64,000 nt of DNA from Desulfonatronum thiosulfatophilum (GCF_900104215.1 NZ_FMXO01000006.1:1-64000); one strand, 5' to 3'. Shown: positions 1 through 8,159, numbered from the stretch's first letter. Numbers and translations: made by a program. The notes: generated by a model from the sequence alone, not told the origin.

Positions 1-884
1 TCGACGAGTTCCAGCAGAGCGTTCTTTTGGCCATCTGTGCGTCCTTTTTCCCCGCCTTTGAGCACGGTCCAGCGGGTATGCTCCGGCAGTTTGGTCTGCT
101 TAGCCTCCAGCTTTCTGACATCATCGACAGCCTTGGTGAAGAGTTGGACCACATGGAACCAGTCTACTGTGACCTTGGCGGCCTTGAATTCTTTCTCAAT
201 GGCCGAAAGGAAAGCTGGCGACATGTCGCAGACAACCTCGATGACGTTATCGGGATGACCGCCGTGCGCCTCAATGAACGAACAGAACTTCGCCAGGCCT
301 TCTTTGCCTTTGCCGGGGGTCGCGAAGATCACAGGTTTTTCGGTCCGGTCCAGGTCGATGAAAACGGTGATATAGTTGTGTCCGCGTTTGGAGGCCGTCT
401 CATCCAGGCCGACAGCCTTAAGGCTCTTCAGATCCAGTGCGGCAATGGCTTTGGACACATAATGGCGGACGATGCGCCACAAGCGTTTATCCGTGACTTC
501 AACGTGGCGAGCAACGGCGTTGACCGGCATCTCACGGACAAGGGACATGACCACTTGCTCGAAAAGCAGGGTGAAACGACTGCCTTCTCTGGCCCAAGGG
601 ACTTCCACCCGGCGGATGCCATGTTCAAGGCAATCAATCCGCGGCACTCGAGCCGTGAGGTAGCAATGATGCTGAAAGAAGTTCAAGTGTCTCCAGGTGT
701 ACTCCTTGAAGTCGTGGGCCTTGCATGCGGAACCGCATTTGGGACACGGATACAGGACACCCCGCTCGGCTCCGATCTCTAACATGAGCTTGGTCGGGGT
801 GTCCTCTGTGTCGAGATGTTGGCTCATAACTTTCCAAGGCGGCGTAAGGCCCAGGCCCAAGGCAAAAATTTCTTCAGCAAACAT
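1..884 (-). CDS. ISL3-family transposase, 3' end cut by the window edge
   Basis: Reading the minus strand from the ATG at 884 gives an open frame of 294 codons that runs off the window start without a stop. The N-terminal part has a zinc-finger-like segment (YPCPKCGSAC near residue 49) followed by a helix-turn-helix stretch (MPVNAVARHVEVTDKRLWRI). The DDE core begins with KAVGLDETASKRGHNYIT and continues through VVCDMSPAF and VDWFHVVQLF, which are the ISL3/IS204/IS1001-type signatures. ISL3 transposases are usually about 400 residues, so roughly the last quarter is missing here. An AGGAGG ribosome binding site precedes the ATG. The long plus-strand frame over the same bases is its antisense shadow. 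The family call is confident. Whether the element is complete and active cannot be judged from this window. Confidence 0.9.
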   Translation of the reverse strand, partial: MFAEEIFALGLGLTPPWKVMSQHLDTEDTPTKLMLEIGAERGVLYPCPKCGSACKAHDFKEYTWRHLNFFQHHCYLTARVPRIDCLEHGIRRVEVPWAREGSRFTLLFEQVVMSLVREMPVNAVARHVEVTDKRLWRIVRHYVSKAIAALDLKSLKAVGLDETASKRGHNYITVFIDLDRTEKPVIFATPGKGKEGLAKFCSFIEAHGGHPDNVIEVVCDMSPAFLSAIEKEFKAAKVTVDWFHVVQLFTKAVDDVRKLEAKQTKLPEHTRWTVLKGGEKGRTDGQKNALLELV

Positions 885-888
885 GGCA

Positions 889-909
889 AGCCCTCCTGCG
901 GAGAGGGCT
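889..909 (-). promoter_or_regulatory. Hairpin covering the transposase ribosome binding site
   Basis: A 7-bp inverted repeat (AGCCCTC at 889-895 and GAGGGCT at 903-909, loop of 7) lies just upstream of the transposase ATG and includes its AGGAGG Shine-Dalgarno sequence in the stem and loop. Such hairpins are known in several IS families to block translation of transcripts entering from outside the element. That role is inferred here from position only. Confidence 0.45.
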
Positions 910-930
910 ACCTAAACAGGTTGTGGTCAG

Positions 931-1134
931 TCAATTCCACATCAAACGTCGAAGAACCAGAAGACGATGGTAGCCGAAACTGACGGAGTGGATTCCGCCA
1001 TAGAGACGAAGCGAGTCGATATCCGAGAAAAGGGAATCCAGAAAGTAGTCTCCCATCCCTGTTTCTTGCAGGTCGTAGAACCGGAACCCGTCAACCAGGT
1101 CCTGCTCGGCTTCATCCAAAATCCGGATGTTCAT
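931..1134 (-). CDS. RelE/ParE-type toxin, C-terminally shortened next to the IS
   Basis: The predicted protein of 67 residues begins MNIRILDEAEQDLVDGFRFY and contains GDYFLDSLFSDIDSL and FGYHRLL, typical of the ParE/RelE toxin partner of the small addiction-module component family. The start is the ATG at 1134, which overlaps the antitoxin stop as ATGA. Relatives continue for about 25-30 more residues after the GYHRLL region with a conserved basic and hydrophobic strand. Here the frame instead runs into unrelated residues and stops about 20 bases from the presumed end of the ISL3 element. The toxin is therefore probably inactive, truncated by the insertion or by a frameshift. A longer upstream start at 1173 exists but lies inside the antitoxin gene. 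Confidence 0.7.
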   Translation of the reverse strand: MNIRILDEAEQDLVDGFRFYDLQETGMGDYFLDSLFSDIDSLRLYGGIHSVSFGYHRLLVLRRLMWN

Positions 1135-1349
1135 CGGGTTTGCTCGCGAATCCGATGCTTGGCGTCCGCCCAATCTCCAAATTGGGATGCCCCCTCACGC
1201 ACCCGATTCTCCCGAGCTTGGAGAACGTCGGCGTGCCAAGCTGGAGATGGAACCTCGTCCGGTGTGCGCTGCAGATTGCTCCAGATATCCTCCAGCGCTC
1301 TCAATTTGTCCGCGGTTGTCATTTTGTCTAATGGAATCGTCAGTTGCAT
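1131..1349 (-). CDS. Addiction-module antitoxin component
   Basis: This 72-residue protein, with MTTADKLRALEDIWSNL followed by PSPAWHADVLQARE and a C-terminal DWADAKHRIRE segment, matches the 'putative addiction module component' antitoxin family that precedes ParE-like toxins. GGAGG lies eight bases before the ATG at 1349. It is first in a two-gene unit, and its stop overlaps the toxin start by four bases, so the two are probably translationally coupled. Antitoxins of this type bind their toxin through the C-terminal half and usually repress their own promoter. The gene looks intact although its partner is shortened. Confidence 0.8.
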   Translation of the reverse strand: MQLTIPLDKMTTADKLRALEDIWSNLQRTPDEVPSPAWHADVLQARENRVREGASQFGDWADAKHRIREQTR

Positions 1350-1454
1350 CGTTCATTCCTCCATTCGCCAAAATATTATCCCATTGCCCTTTGGTGGGCA
1401 ATCGATGTTCTTTCTTCCGCCACGAATGCCGAACTCAGTGACGCGCCAATTTGT

Positions 1455-1691
1455 TTACCCACGTTTCCCCGGTCTGATCTGCTCTTCCTCCATCAGTGCT
1501 TCGTCTGTGCCGGCCTGAGTTCCCTTGATCTTGCTGGATGTCTGCGTCTCCTTGAGCACATGCATCTGGAAAGCTGAGCTACTATTGTCTGTTTGGCTTG
1601 GGATGGTTAAAATTTTGCTCCATCGTCGTGCCGGAACAAGTCTACTGGAAAAATACTCGCGGGTGAAATCAATGATGCGTCCACGCGTCAT
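1455..1691 (-). CDS. Doubtful small ORF downstream of the RND permease
   Basis: A 78-codon frame starts with an ATG overlapping the stop of the RND permease (ATGA), which is its only support as a gene. The product is hydrophilic, has no recognisable domain and carries no ribosome binding site of its own. It may be the non-coding 3' trailer of the efflux operon. The rest of the 1350-1687 stretch shows nothing I can assign. Confidence 0.2.
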   Translation of the reverse strand: MTRGRIIDFTREYFSSRLVPARRWSKILTIPSQTDNSSSAFQMHVLKETQTSSKIKGTQAGTDEALMEEEQIRPGKRG

Positions 1692-4600
1692 CGGCTTGCG
1701 GTAGTTTCATCCGCGGGCTTGAAAAGGACGTAGTAGGCCACCGGGATAAGGATCAGGGTAAAGGCCGTGGAGGCGATCAGGCCGAAGATCAGGGCCCAGG
1801 CCAGGCCGGAGAAGACCGGGTCCAGGGTGATGGGCCAGACGCCCAAGGCCGTGGTCAGGGCCGTAAGCACGATGGGTTGCAGACGGATGGCGCCGCTCTG
1901 CAGAACGGCATCACGGAATTCCTGGCCCCGGGCCACGGCGGCGCGGATGAAATCGATGAGCACCAGGGAGTTGCGGATTACGATACCGCCCAGGGCGATC
2001 ATTCCGATCATGGCCGTGGCCGTGAAAAAAACCGGGTCGGCAAATCCCTGCACCTCACGTCCGGTGAGCAGGTTCAGCAGCCAGAAACCGGGCATGATGC
2101 CCATCAGCGTCAGCGGGATGGCGGTCATGATCAAAAGCGGCAAGGCCAGGGAGCCGGTCTGGACCACCAGCAGGAGATATATGCCGACCATGGCCGCGCC
2201 AAACGCCAGCCCCAGATCCCGGAACACGTCCACGGTAATTTTCCACTCTCCCTCTCCGTTCCAAACCGCGCTCAACCCCTGAGGCAAGGGCGACGCGCGC
2301 AGTTTGGCCTGCAGGTCCAGCACGGCTTCGGCCGGGGGCAGACCCACGGTTTCCGCGGTCACGTACACCACCTGCCGCAGATTCTTGTGCAGAATCGGCT
2401 GTTCTTCCATCTCCCAAAAAAACGTTCCCAGTTCGCCCAGTGGCAGCATTACGCCGTCGGCCCCGCGTACGTAGAGAGCCTCCAAATCCGCGACGGATGA
2501 GCGCAGCTCACGGGGCATGATCACCCGTACCGGAAGGGTCTGGCGCTCATGGGGTGAATGGATCGCGGCCACGGATGCACCGCCCACGGCCAGGTGCAGG
2601 GCGTGCAGCAATTCCCGGGCGCTGATCCCGTGCAGAGCGGCCTTTTCCCGGTCCGGAACAAAGGTCAGCCTCTGGCGCGGGGCTGTCCGGCTGTCGTCCA
2701 CATCCACCACGAATTCCATTTCTTCCATCAATTCCCGGACCTGGACCGCTCCGGCAAACAGTTGCTCGTAGGACTGTTCAGGTTTGCCGTAAATTTCCGC
2801 AACCAATGTAGCCATGACCGGCGGGCCGGGAGGAATTTCCACGATCTTCAGGCTGGCCGACCAGTGCCGGGCAATGTCTTCCAGACCGCGACGCACGGCC
2901 AGGACGATCTCGTGACTTTGCGTGTCGCGTTCGCTCTTGGGCGTCAGGTTGACCCGGATATCGCCCAGATGCCCGCCTTCACGGCTGTAATACCGACGGA
3001 CCATGCCGTTGAAATCCATGGGCGAAGCCGTGCCGACAAACGTCAAAATGCTGGTGGCCTCGGGCAGTTCGGCCAAATAGACCGCCATATCCCGTAGCAC
3101 GGCGTCCGTGGTTTCCAGCGGCGTGCCTTCGGGCATGTCCACGACCACCTGGAATTCGTTGCGATTGTCGAAGGGCAGAATTTTTAACGGCACCATGCGC
3201 AGCAGGGCCAGAGAGACAGCGATGGCCAAAAGTGCGAGAACCAGGAAAATCAAGGTCATGCGCAGGGCACGGGAATCCAGGAACGGCCCGACCACCTTCC
3301 GATAGGACCGCAATATCCATTCCGGCACTCCGGTTGCGGATGATCCGGTTTCGGATTGCCGTTGTCGGCCCGCCTCCGCTCTGGCCCGTCCGCGCAAAAG
3401 CATGTTGCACAGCCAGGGCACGATGGTCAGGGCGCAGATTGTGGAGAAGATGACCGTCAGAGGGACATTGGCGGCCATGGGCTCCATGTAGGGCCCCATC
3501 ATGCCGGTGATGAAAAACAGCGGCACGAAGCAGGCGATGATGGCCAGGGTGGACATCAACACCGGCACGAAGACTTCGGAAACCGCGGCCATGGTGGCCC
3601 AGGACGGACTGGGATGGCCCAGCCGCATGTGCCGTTTGATGTTGTCCACATTGGTGATGGGATCGTCCACCACCAGCCCCAGGGAGAGAATCAGGGCAAA
3701 AAGCGTGACCCGATTAATGGTATAACCCAGCAGATAACTGCTGAACAAAGCCAGGGAAAAACTCACCGGAATGGCCACGGCCACCACCAGGGCGGCCCGC
3801 GGCCCCAAGGTCAGGGCCAGTACGATCACCACCGTGGTCACGGCGAAAAACAGCGACCATAGCAGTTCGTCAACCTTGTTCTGGGCTGTCCGGCCGTAAT
3901 CCCGCGTGACTTCCAGGTGCACGTCCTCGGGCAGCAGCAAAGCCTGATATTCTTCGGCCGCGGCCAGCAGGTCACGGGTCACCGAGACGGCATTGGCTCC
4001 GCGCTGCTTGGCCAGAGCCAGGGTCACGGCGGCCATCTCGCCATACCCTCCTTCGGCGGGCGGAACCGGCAGTCCTATGGTTCGGGCATATTCATGGCCA
4101 AAGGCGATCCGGGTGTACGTGGACGGTTCGCTGGGACCGTCGGCAACGGTTGCCACATCCTGCAAATATACAGGACGCCCCTGATGTACGCCCACGACCA
4201 CCCGAGCCACATCCGCGGCCGAGGTGAACTGAGCATTGCCCAGAAGGTTGATCTCCTTGTTCCCCTGGAGCAGGCTGCCGGCGCTCAGAGCCGTGTCCGC
4301 CGCGGCCAAAGCGCGTTCCAGATCCGCGAAGGAGACGCCTCGGCCGGCCATACGCAAAGGATCCGCCTCCACCCGGATTTCCCGGTGACGGCCCCCGAAG
4401 ATCTCGGTTCGGGATACGTCGGGAATCTCGGACAGCCGGGCCAGAAATTCCTCGCCGATGCGGCGGAGGGCAAAATCGGATTGCGTCGGGGAATAAAGGG
4501 TCAGGGTCAGAACCGGCACATCATCAATTTCCACTGGCTTGACCAACCAACCCGTGACCAGGGGCGGAACCTGGTCCTCGTGCATCATGATCTGGTTGTG

Positions 4601-4960
4601 CAGTTTGACCAGGGATCGCTCCCGGTCCTCGCCCACGAAAAAACGCACTGTAACCACGGCCTGATCACGCCGGGAAACCGAATAGACGTACTCCACGCCG
4701 TCGATCTGCCAGAGCAGCTTTTCCAGAGGCGTGGCCACCAGTTTTTCCACTTCCGCAGGCCCGGCTCCCGGAGCCTGGACGATCACATCGGCCATGGGCA
4801 CGATGATCTGTGGTTCCTCTTCCCGGGGCGTAATCAGAAGGGCCGCAACGCCCAGGGTCAGGGCCAGAGCCAAAAAGACCCCGGCCAGATGCGAGGACAG
4901 AAAGGGCGCCACCAGGGCGGCGGCGATCCCGGAAGGACGCTGGGCTGAAGACTCGGTCAT
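1688..4960 (-). CDS. RND efflux pump permease (AcrB/hydrophobe-amphiphile type)
   Basis: This 1090-residue protein is an inner-membrane proton antiporter of the AcrB/MdtB superfamily. It has a first transmembrane helix near residues 25-45, a periplasmic porter domain starting around VIVQAPGAGPAEVEKLVATP, a central bundle of helices (about 365-560), a second porter domain and a final helix bundle (about 890-1080). The LGLVVDDPITNVDNI segment in helix 4 carries the paired Asp used for proton relay in drug-type pumps, rather than the pattern of heavy-metal pumps. Its start overlaps the adaptor stop as ATGA, so the two form one operon. No outer-membrane TolC-like gene is adjacent. The operon is divergent from the ArsR-hgcAB unit, so shared regulation is possible but unproven. 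The substrate cannot be told from sequence. Confidence 0.92.
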   Translation of the reverse strand: MTESSAQRPSGIAAALVAPFLSSHLAGVFLALALTLGVAALLITPREEEPQIIVPMADVIVQAPGAGPAEVEKLVATPLEKLLWQIDGVEYVYSVSRRDQAVVTVRFFVGEDRERSLVKLHNQIMMHEDQVPPLVTGWLVKPVEIDDVPVLTLTLYSPTQSDFALRRIGEEFLARLSEIPDVSRTEIFGGRHREIRVEADPLRMAGRGVSFADLERALAAADTALSAGSLLQGNKEINLLGNAQFTSAADVARVVVGVHQGRPVYLQDVATVADGPSEPSTYTRIAFGHEYARTIGLPVPPAEGGYGEMAAVTLALAKQRGANAVSVTRDLLAAAEEYQALLLPEDVHLEVTRDYGRTAQNKVDELLWSLFFAVTTVVIVLALTLGPRAALVVAVAIPVSFSLALFSSYLLGYTINRVTLFALILSLGLVVDDPITNVDNIKRHMRLGHPSPSWATMAAVSEVFVPVLMSTLAIIACFVPLFFITGMMGPYMEPMAANVPLTVIFSTICALTIVPWLCNMLLRGRARAEAGRQRQSETGSSATGVPEWILRSYRKVVGPFLDSRALRMTLIFLVLALLAIAVSLALLRMVPLKILPFDNRNEFQVVVDMPEGTPLETTDAVLRDMAVYLAELPEATSILTFVGTASPMDFNGMVRRYYSREGGHLGDIRVNLTPKSERDTQSHEIVLAVRRGLEDIARHWSASLKIVEIPPGPPVMATLVAEIYGKPEQSYEQLFAGAVQVRELMEEMEFVVDVDDSRTAPRQRLTFVPDREKAALHGISARELLHALHLAVGGASVAAIHSPHERQTLPVRVIMPRELRSSVADLEALYVRGADGVMLPLGELGTFFWEMEEQPILHKNLRQVVYVTAETVGLPPAEAVLDLQAKLRASPLPQGLSAVWNGEGEWKITVDVFRDLGLAFGAAMVGIYLLLVVQTGSLALPLLIMTAIPLTLMGIMPGFWLLNLLTGREVQGFADPVFFTATAMIGMIALGGIVIRNSLVLIDFIRAAVARGQEFRDAVLQSGAIRLQPIVLTALTTALGVWPITLDPVFSGLAWALIFGLIASTAFTLILIPVAYYVLFKPADETTASR

Positions 4961-6141
4961 TGGCGTTGTATAGGATGCAGCCAGACGGTTTCGCCGCCTT
5001 CCAGGCCGGACAGGACCTCGATCATGTCGCCCCAGGGCCGGCCCAGACGCAGGTGGCGCAGGGAGTAAACGCCCCCTTCATGAACCACGGCGGCCATTTC
5101 CAGTTGCCCCACGCGCAAAATTGCCTCCCTGGGGATCAGGATGGTTTGTTTATCCGACAAGGGGATTTGCACCCGGCCGAACATGCCGGGCTGGATCCGG
5201 GCGACTGTTTCCGGCGGCGCCCGCTCCAGGGACAGTTTGACCAGAAACGTCCGCGAATCCGCGGTGGCAGAAGGCTCGAGCTCAGCCACAACGGTTTCGA
5301 ATTCCCGGTCAATCACATCCACCCGCGCCGTGAGTACCGAGCCGGTGGCCATCGACTCGTGGAAGCGTTCAGGTACCTGAACTTCCAGATGCATTTGCCG
5401 ACTGAGCAGCAAGAACAAGGTCTGTCCGGGGCGAACCACGTCCCCTGGTTCCACGTTCCGCTGGGCAATGGTTCCATCCTGGGATGCGTTGATCCGGGTA
5501 TGCCCCAGAGCCACGAGGAGTTCTTCCACAAGTTGGCCGGCCCGGCGGAGCTGGGCGCGCAGTCCGGACAGGGCCTGTTCCGCTTGTCCTGCCTCGGCCC
5601 TGGCTTGCAGGAATCGTGTCCTGGAATGATCCAATTCGCTGGTCGCGGAAGCACCTTTGTCATGCAGGGCGCTGATTCGCTCATATTCCGCGCTGGCCAG
5701 GTCAAGTCCGGCCCGGGCTGCTTCCAGCGCCATTTCTGCCTCCTCCATGGCGGATTCCAGGGCTTCGGTTTCATGACGACCCTGGGCCAGCCGAGCCCGC
5801 AGCTCGCGATCGTCCAGGGTCAGCAGCAGTTCACCCCGACGAACCTCCTGGCCGGAACGGACCAGCACCTCCATGGCCATGGCCTGAATCTGAGCACTGA
5901 TGGTCATTTCGCCCACCGGACGGATCACGCCCACGGCTTCCACCCATGCCGGAGTCGGGACCCGCGAAATCAAAACCGTTTGCGCTCCTTCCGGCAAGGC
6001 TGTTCGTCGAGGTGCCGTTTGGGACGGGGCCAGATCCTGACCGTTGCCCCTAAAAAGCCATAACCCGGCCAGGACCACGACAGCCGGCAAAAGAACCAGC
6101 ATCACGAGGCGAAAGTTTTTTTTGGATATTTGATTGATCAT
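4957..6141 (-). CDS. RND efflux periplasmic adaptor (membrane fusion protein)
   Basis: The product (about 394 residues from the ATG at 6141) has an N-terminal membrane anchor (LVMLVLLPAVVVLAGLWLF) and a short lipoyl-like half domain (ISAQIQAMAMEVLVRSGQEV). A long alpha-hairpin coiled coil rich in Ala, Glu and Arg follows (about residues 100-200), then the second lipoyl half (GTIAQRNVEPGDVVRPGQ) and beta-barrel domains. It should link the RND permease encoded just downstream to an outer-membrane channel. An in-frame ATG at 6189 would add 16 residues. I prefer 6141 because the anchor then starts promptly, although the upstream GGAG is rather distant. Its promoter must lie in the 278-base divergent region shared with arsR. 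Confidence 0.88.
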   Translation of the reverse strand: MINQISKKNFRLVMLVLLPAVVVLAGLWLFRGNGQDLAPSQTAPRRTALPEGAQTVLISRVPTPAWVEAVGVIRPVGEMTISAQIQAMAMEVLVRSGQEVRRGELLLTLDDRELRARLAQGRHETEALESAMEEAEMALEAARAGLDLASAEYERISALHDKGASATSELDHSRTRFLQARAEAGQAEQALSGLRAQLRRAGQLVEELLVALGHTRINASQDGTIAQRNVEPGDVVRPGQTLFLLLSRQMHLEVQVPERFHESMATGSVLTARVDVIDREFETVVAELEPSATADSRTFLVKLSLERAPPETVARIQPGMFGRVQIPLSDKQTILIPREAILRVGQLEMAAVVHEGGVYSLRHLRLGRPWGDMIEVLSGLEGGETVWLHPIQRQ

Positions 6142-6364
6142 GATTTTTTCAAGTGCTCCATGAAAGGCAATCATAACAATTCGGTGCAATTTGCAATGAC
6201 AACGTGGTCAGGCAACCGCTTTGACGTCACTGCTTAGAACTCCGGGCAATTGAACAACCATGGGAGGGCTTCACTGAAACGTACATATCGGACTCGACGT
6301 TCACAAGATGAAAATTGCCTTTTGTGTCAAAAAGTGCCGGGAGATTCACAAGGATAGTTCTGCA

Positions 6365-6404
6365 TTGACCCTGGCAATGCTATCGTTTATTTACGATAAA
6401 CGAT
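6365..6404 (+). promoter_or_regulatory. Promoter with ArsR-type operator
   Basis: A perfect inverted repeat, ATCGTTTA (6382-6389) and TAAACGAT (6397-6404) with a 7-base spacer, sits 15 bases before the arsR start. A likely promoter overlaps it: TTGACC at 6365-6370 and TATTTA at 6388-6393, 17 bases apart. ArsR-family repressors typically bind such AT-rich 12-2-12-like palindromes over their own promoter and release when metal or metalloid binds. This site would therefore autoregulate the arsR-hgcA-hgcB transcript. It could also affect the divergent efflux operon. Confidence 0.7.
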
Positions 6405-6419
6405 TTAGGACTTCCCGAC

Positions 6420-6698
6420 ATGACAAACGACCAGACACTCGCTCAATGTTGCAAGGCCCTGGGCCATCCGGCTCGTGTAGCCATCCTGCGCCATTTGCTG
6501 AAAGTGAATCGATGTGTTTGCGGGAATCTTGTCGACCTCCTGCCTTTGGCTCAATCCACGGTCAGCCAACACTTGAAAAAACTCAAGGAGGCCGGTCTGA
6601 TCCGCGGCGAGATCGAGGGACCGCGCATCTGCTATTGTGTGGACAGAGCCCGTGTGGCCCAGCTCATGAGCCTGATCACCGAACTGGAAGCGTCATGA
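6420..6698 (+). CDS. ArsR/SmtB-family repressor of the hgcAB operon
   Basis: This 92-residue winged-helix protein begins with the family pattern [17 protein letters not shown] and has a recognition helix [17 protein letters not shown]. Cys32 and Cys34 (RCVCG) sit at the start of the helix that in arsenite-type ArsR carries the CVC metal-binding motif. Further Cys pairs occur at 10/11 and 71/73. It is likely a metal- or metalloid-released repressor acting on the palindrome directly upstream. Its stop overlaps the hgcA start as ATGA, so hgcA translation is probably coupled to it. ArsR-like genes placed before hgcAB are known in other methylating sulfate reducers, which fits this arrangement. 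The actual inducer, arsenic or mercury or other, cannot be told from sequence. Confidence 0.88.
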   Translation: MTNDQTLAQCCKALGHPARVAILRHLLKVNRCVCGNLVDLLPLAQSTVSQHLKKLKEAGLIRGEIEGPRICYCVDRARVAQLMSLITELEAS

Positions 6699-7875
6699 AC
6701 CCACTACAGCCTTTTCCCGTGGCCCCATCCTGTACCGACACTTCGAATCCGAACCGTCCCGATGTTGCCGAACCAGGAACTGACTCAGGCGCCGCCGCCT
6801 GCTGAGGTCCGCCTCCGGCCCCTGGTGCAGGGGCCGACGACCTGCCCGGCTATCGCATCGAGTCCTATGTGGACGGATTCATCCCCACACCGTCGGGGCG
6901 AGTTCCCCGCGTCAGATCCAGTCCCACGTTTCGGGATCGCCTGGGCGACTGCCGTGCCCGCCTGGGCCTTTGCCGCAACACCTACACCGTCAATCCCGGT
7001 CTGTATGCTGTAGGCACTCCCACTCCGGACACTCCGGTGGTGGTGACGGCAAACTACAAGCTGACCTTCGACACGGTCCGCCAAGCTCTGAGCGGTCGCG
7101 ACGCCTGGCTGCTGGTGGTCGACACCCGGGGCATCAATGTCTGGTGTGCAGGCGGAAAGGGATCGTTTTGCGCCGAAGCCGTCACCCTGCAGGTCCGCAA
7201 GGCCGGTCTGGACCATGTCGTGTCCCATCGCCGTCTGATCCTGCCCCAACTGGCCGCCAACGGAGTCCGGCCCTCCGGGACGTTCGCAAGGCCACGGGCT
7301 TCGAGGCCGTGCTGGGTCCGGTCCGGGCCGAGGACCTGCCCCGCTTCCTGGATCACGGCGCGGACGAGGCCATGCGGGAAGTCACCTTTTCCCTCGTGGA
7401 ACGGCTTGCAGTGATTCCCGTGGAACTGGTTTTGGGATGGAAGATGCTGTCGACGGTCCTGACCATCGCCGCGGTGCTGAGCCTGATCGGGCCGGACCTT
7501 TCCCGACAGGCAATCGCTCAGCGCTGGACCGTGGCCGGCACGGCCACCCTGTTTGGTCTGATCAGCGGAACAGTTGCGTTTCCATTGCTGCTCCCCCTAT
7601 TTCCCACCCGCCTCTTTTCCCTGGCCGGAGCCGGCCTGGGACTCTTTCCCGCCCTCACCCTGCCGGTACTTTTTCCGGTTTTATCCTGGCTCACCCTGGT
7701 CGGGGCAGGGCTATGGACCATGACCCTCTCCGCCTGGCTGGCGCTGAACTTCACCGGCTCCACGCCATATACCTCGCCGTCCGGCGTGGAAAAGGAAATG
7801 CGGGCGGTCATCCCCATCCTCGCCGGCTCGACGGCGTTGTCCATGGTCTGCTTTGTCTGGGGCAACCTGCAGTAA
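6695..7875 (+). CDS. hgcA: HgcA mercury-methylating corrinoid protein with in-frame TGA and a -1 frameshift
   Basis: HgcA carries methyl-cobalamin and transfers the methyl group to Hg(II). The frame from ATG 6695 (ATGA overlap with arsR) reads 36 codons to a Cys, then TGA at 6803-6805, then continues in the same frame with Gly-Pro-Pro and the conserved domain ([13 protein letters not shown], then VNPGLYAVG). The cap-helix motif NVWCAGGK lies at 7136-7159, with its cobalt-ligand Cys at 7145-7147. After [16 protein letters not shown] the homology moves to the -1 frame near 7270, as if one G were lost. It then resumes with [20 protein letters not shown], five transmembrane helices and [15 protein letters not shown]. 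Restored length is about 393 residues. The identity is secure. Function depends on whether the TGA is read as selenocysteine and whether the frameshift is real or a sequencing error. If both are real lesions, this is a pseudogene. Confidence 0.88.
6803..6836 (+). promoter_or_regulatory. Candidate selenocysteine codon with SECIS-like hairpin
   Basis: The in-frame TGA of hgcA (6803-6805) is followed after 18 bases by the loop GGTGC (6824-6828), closed by a perfect 8-bp stem (CGGCCCCT at 6816-6823 and AGGGGCCG at 6829-6836). Bacterial SECIS elements are loosely defined: a stem-loop downstream of UGA, an apical loop about 16-37 bases away, and G among the first loop bases. This hairpin meets all three. 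GC-rich coding DNA can form such stems by chance, and no selA, selB, selC or selD gene lies in the window, so the call is an inference. Confidence 0.5.
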
Positions 7876-7886
7876 GGACGCACCTG

Positions 7887-8159
7887 ATGAAACGATACCG
7901 ACATCTTCAAAACGTGGCCACCTTGCTGTATAATGAGGATAAATGCGTTGGTTGCGGCCTCTGCGCCACGGTCTGCCCGCACCGAATATTTGTCCTGTGC
8001 AACGGCAAGGCCGCCGTCATGGACCGCGAGGCCTGCATGGAATGCGGAGCCTGCGCCCTGAACTGCCCCACCGAGGCCATCACCGTGACCCCCGGTGTGG
8101 GCTGCGCCAGTTACATCATCCAGACGTGGCTTCCCAGGAAGCGCAGTAAGGGTTGTTGA
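7887..8159 (+). CDS. hgcB: HgcB ferredoxin-like partner of HgcA
   Basis: This 90-residue protein has two [4Fe-4S] motifs: CVGCGLCATVCP (Cys20, 23, 26, 30) and CMECGACALNCP (Cys50, 53, 56, 60). It also has the GVGC motif with Cys73, the position known to be required in characterised HgcB. It should pass electrons to the HgcA corrinoid to keep cobalt reduced. AAGGA overlaps the hgcA stop eight bases before the ATG. The characterised protein ends in a Cys pair. Here the end is Lys-Gly-Cys followed directly by TGA (8157-8159), so only one terminal Cys is encoded unless that TGA is also read through. Read-through would add Sec plus nine residues up to the TAA at 8187. The pairing of motifs and context makes the identity secure. 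Confidence 0.93.
   Translation: MKRYRHLQNVATLLYNEDKCVGCGLCATVCPHRIFVLCNGKAAVMDREACMECGACALNCPTEAITVTPGVGCASYIIQTWLPRKRSKGC

Noticed and set aside
27-782. A 251-codon plus-strand frame with a plausible length
   Set aside because: It is antisense to the ISL3 transposase, whose minus-strand translation shows clear family motifs.
6869-7414. A GTG-started frame that would make a shorter HgcA-like protein
   Set aside because: It is the middle part of hgcA between the TGA and the frameshift; the GTG has no ribosome binding site, and the ATGA overlap supports the start at 6695.
7437-8159. A long frame reading through hgcA into hgcB
   Set aside because: Only its last 90 codons are coding (hgcB); the upstream part is out of frame with the conserved HgcA helices.
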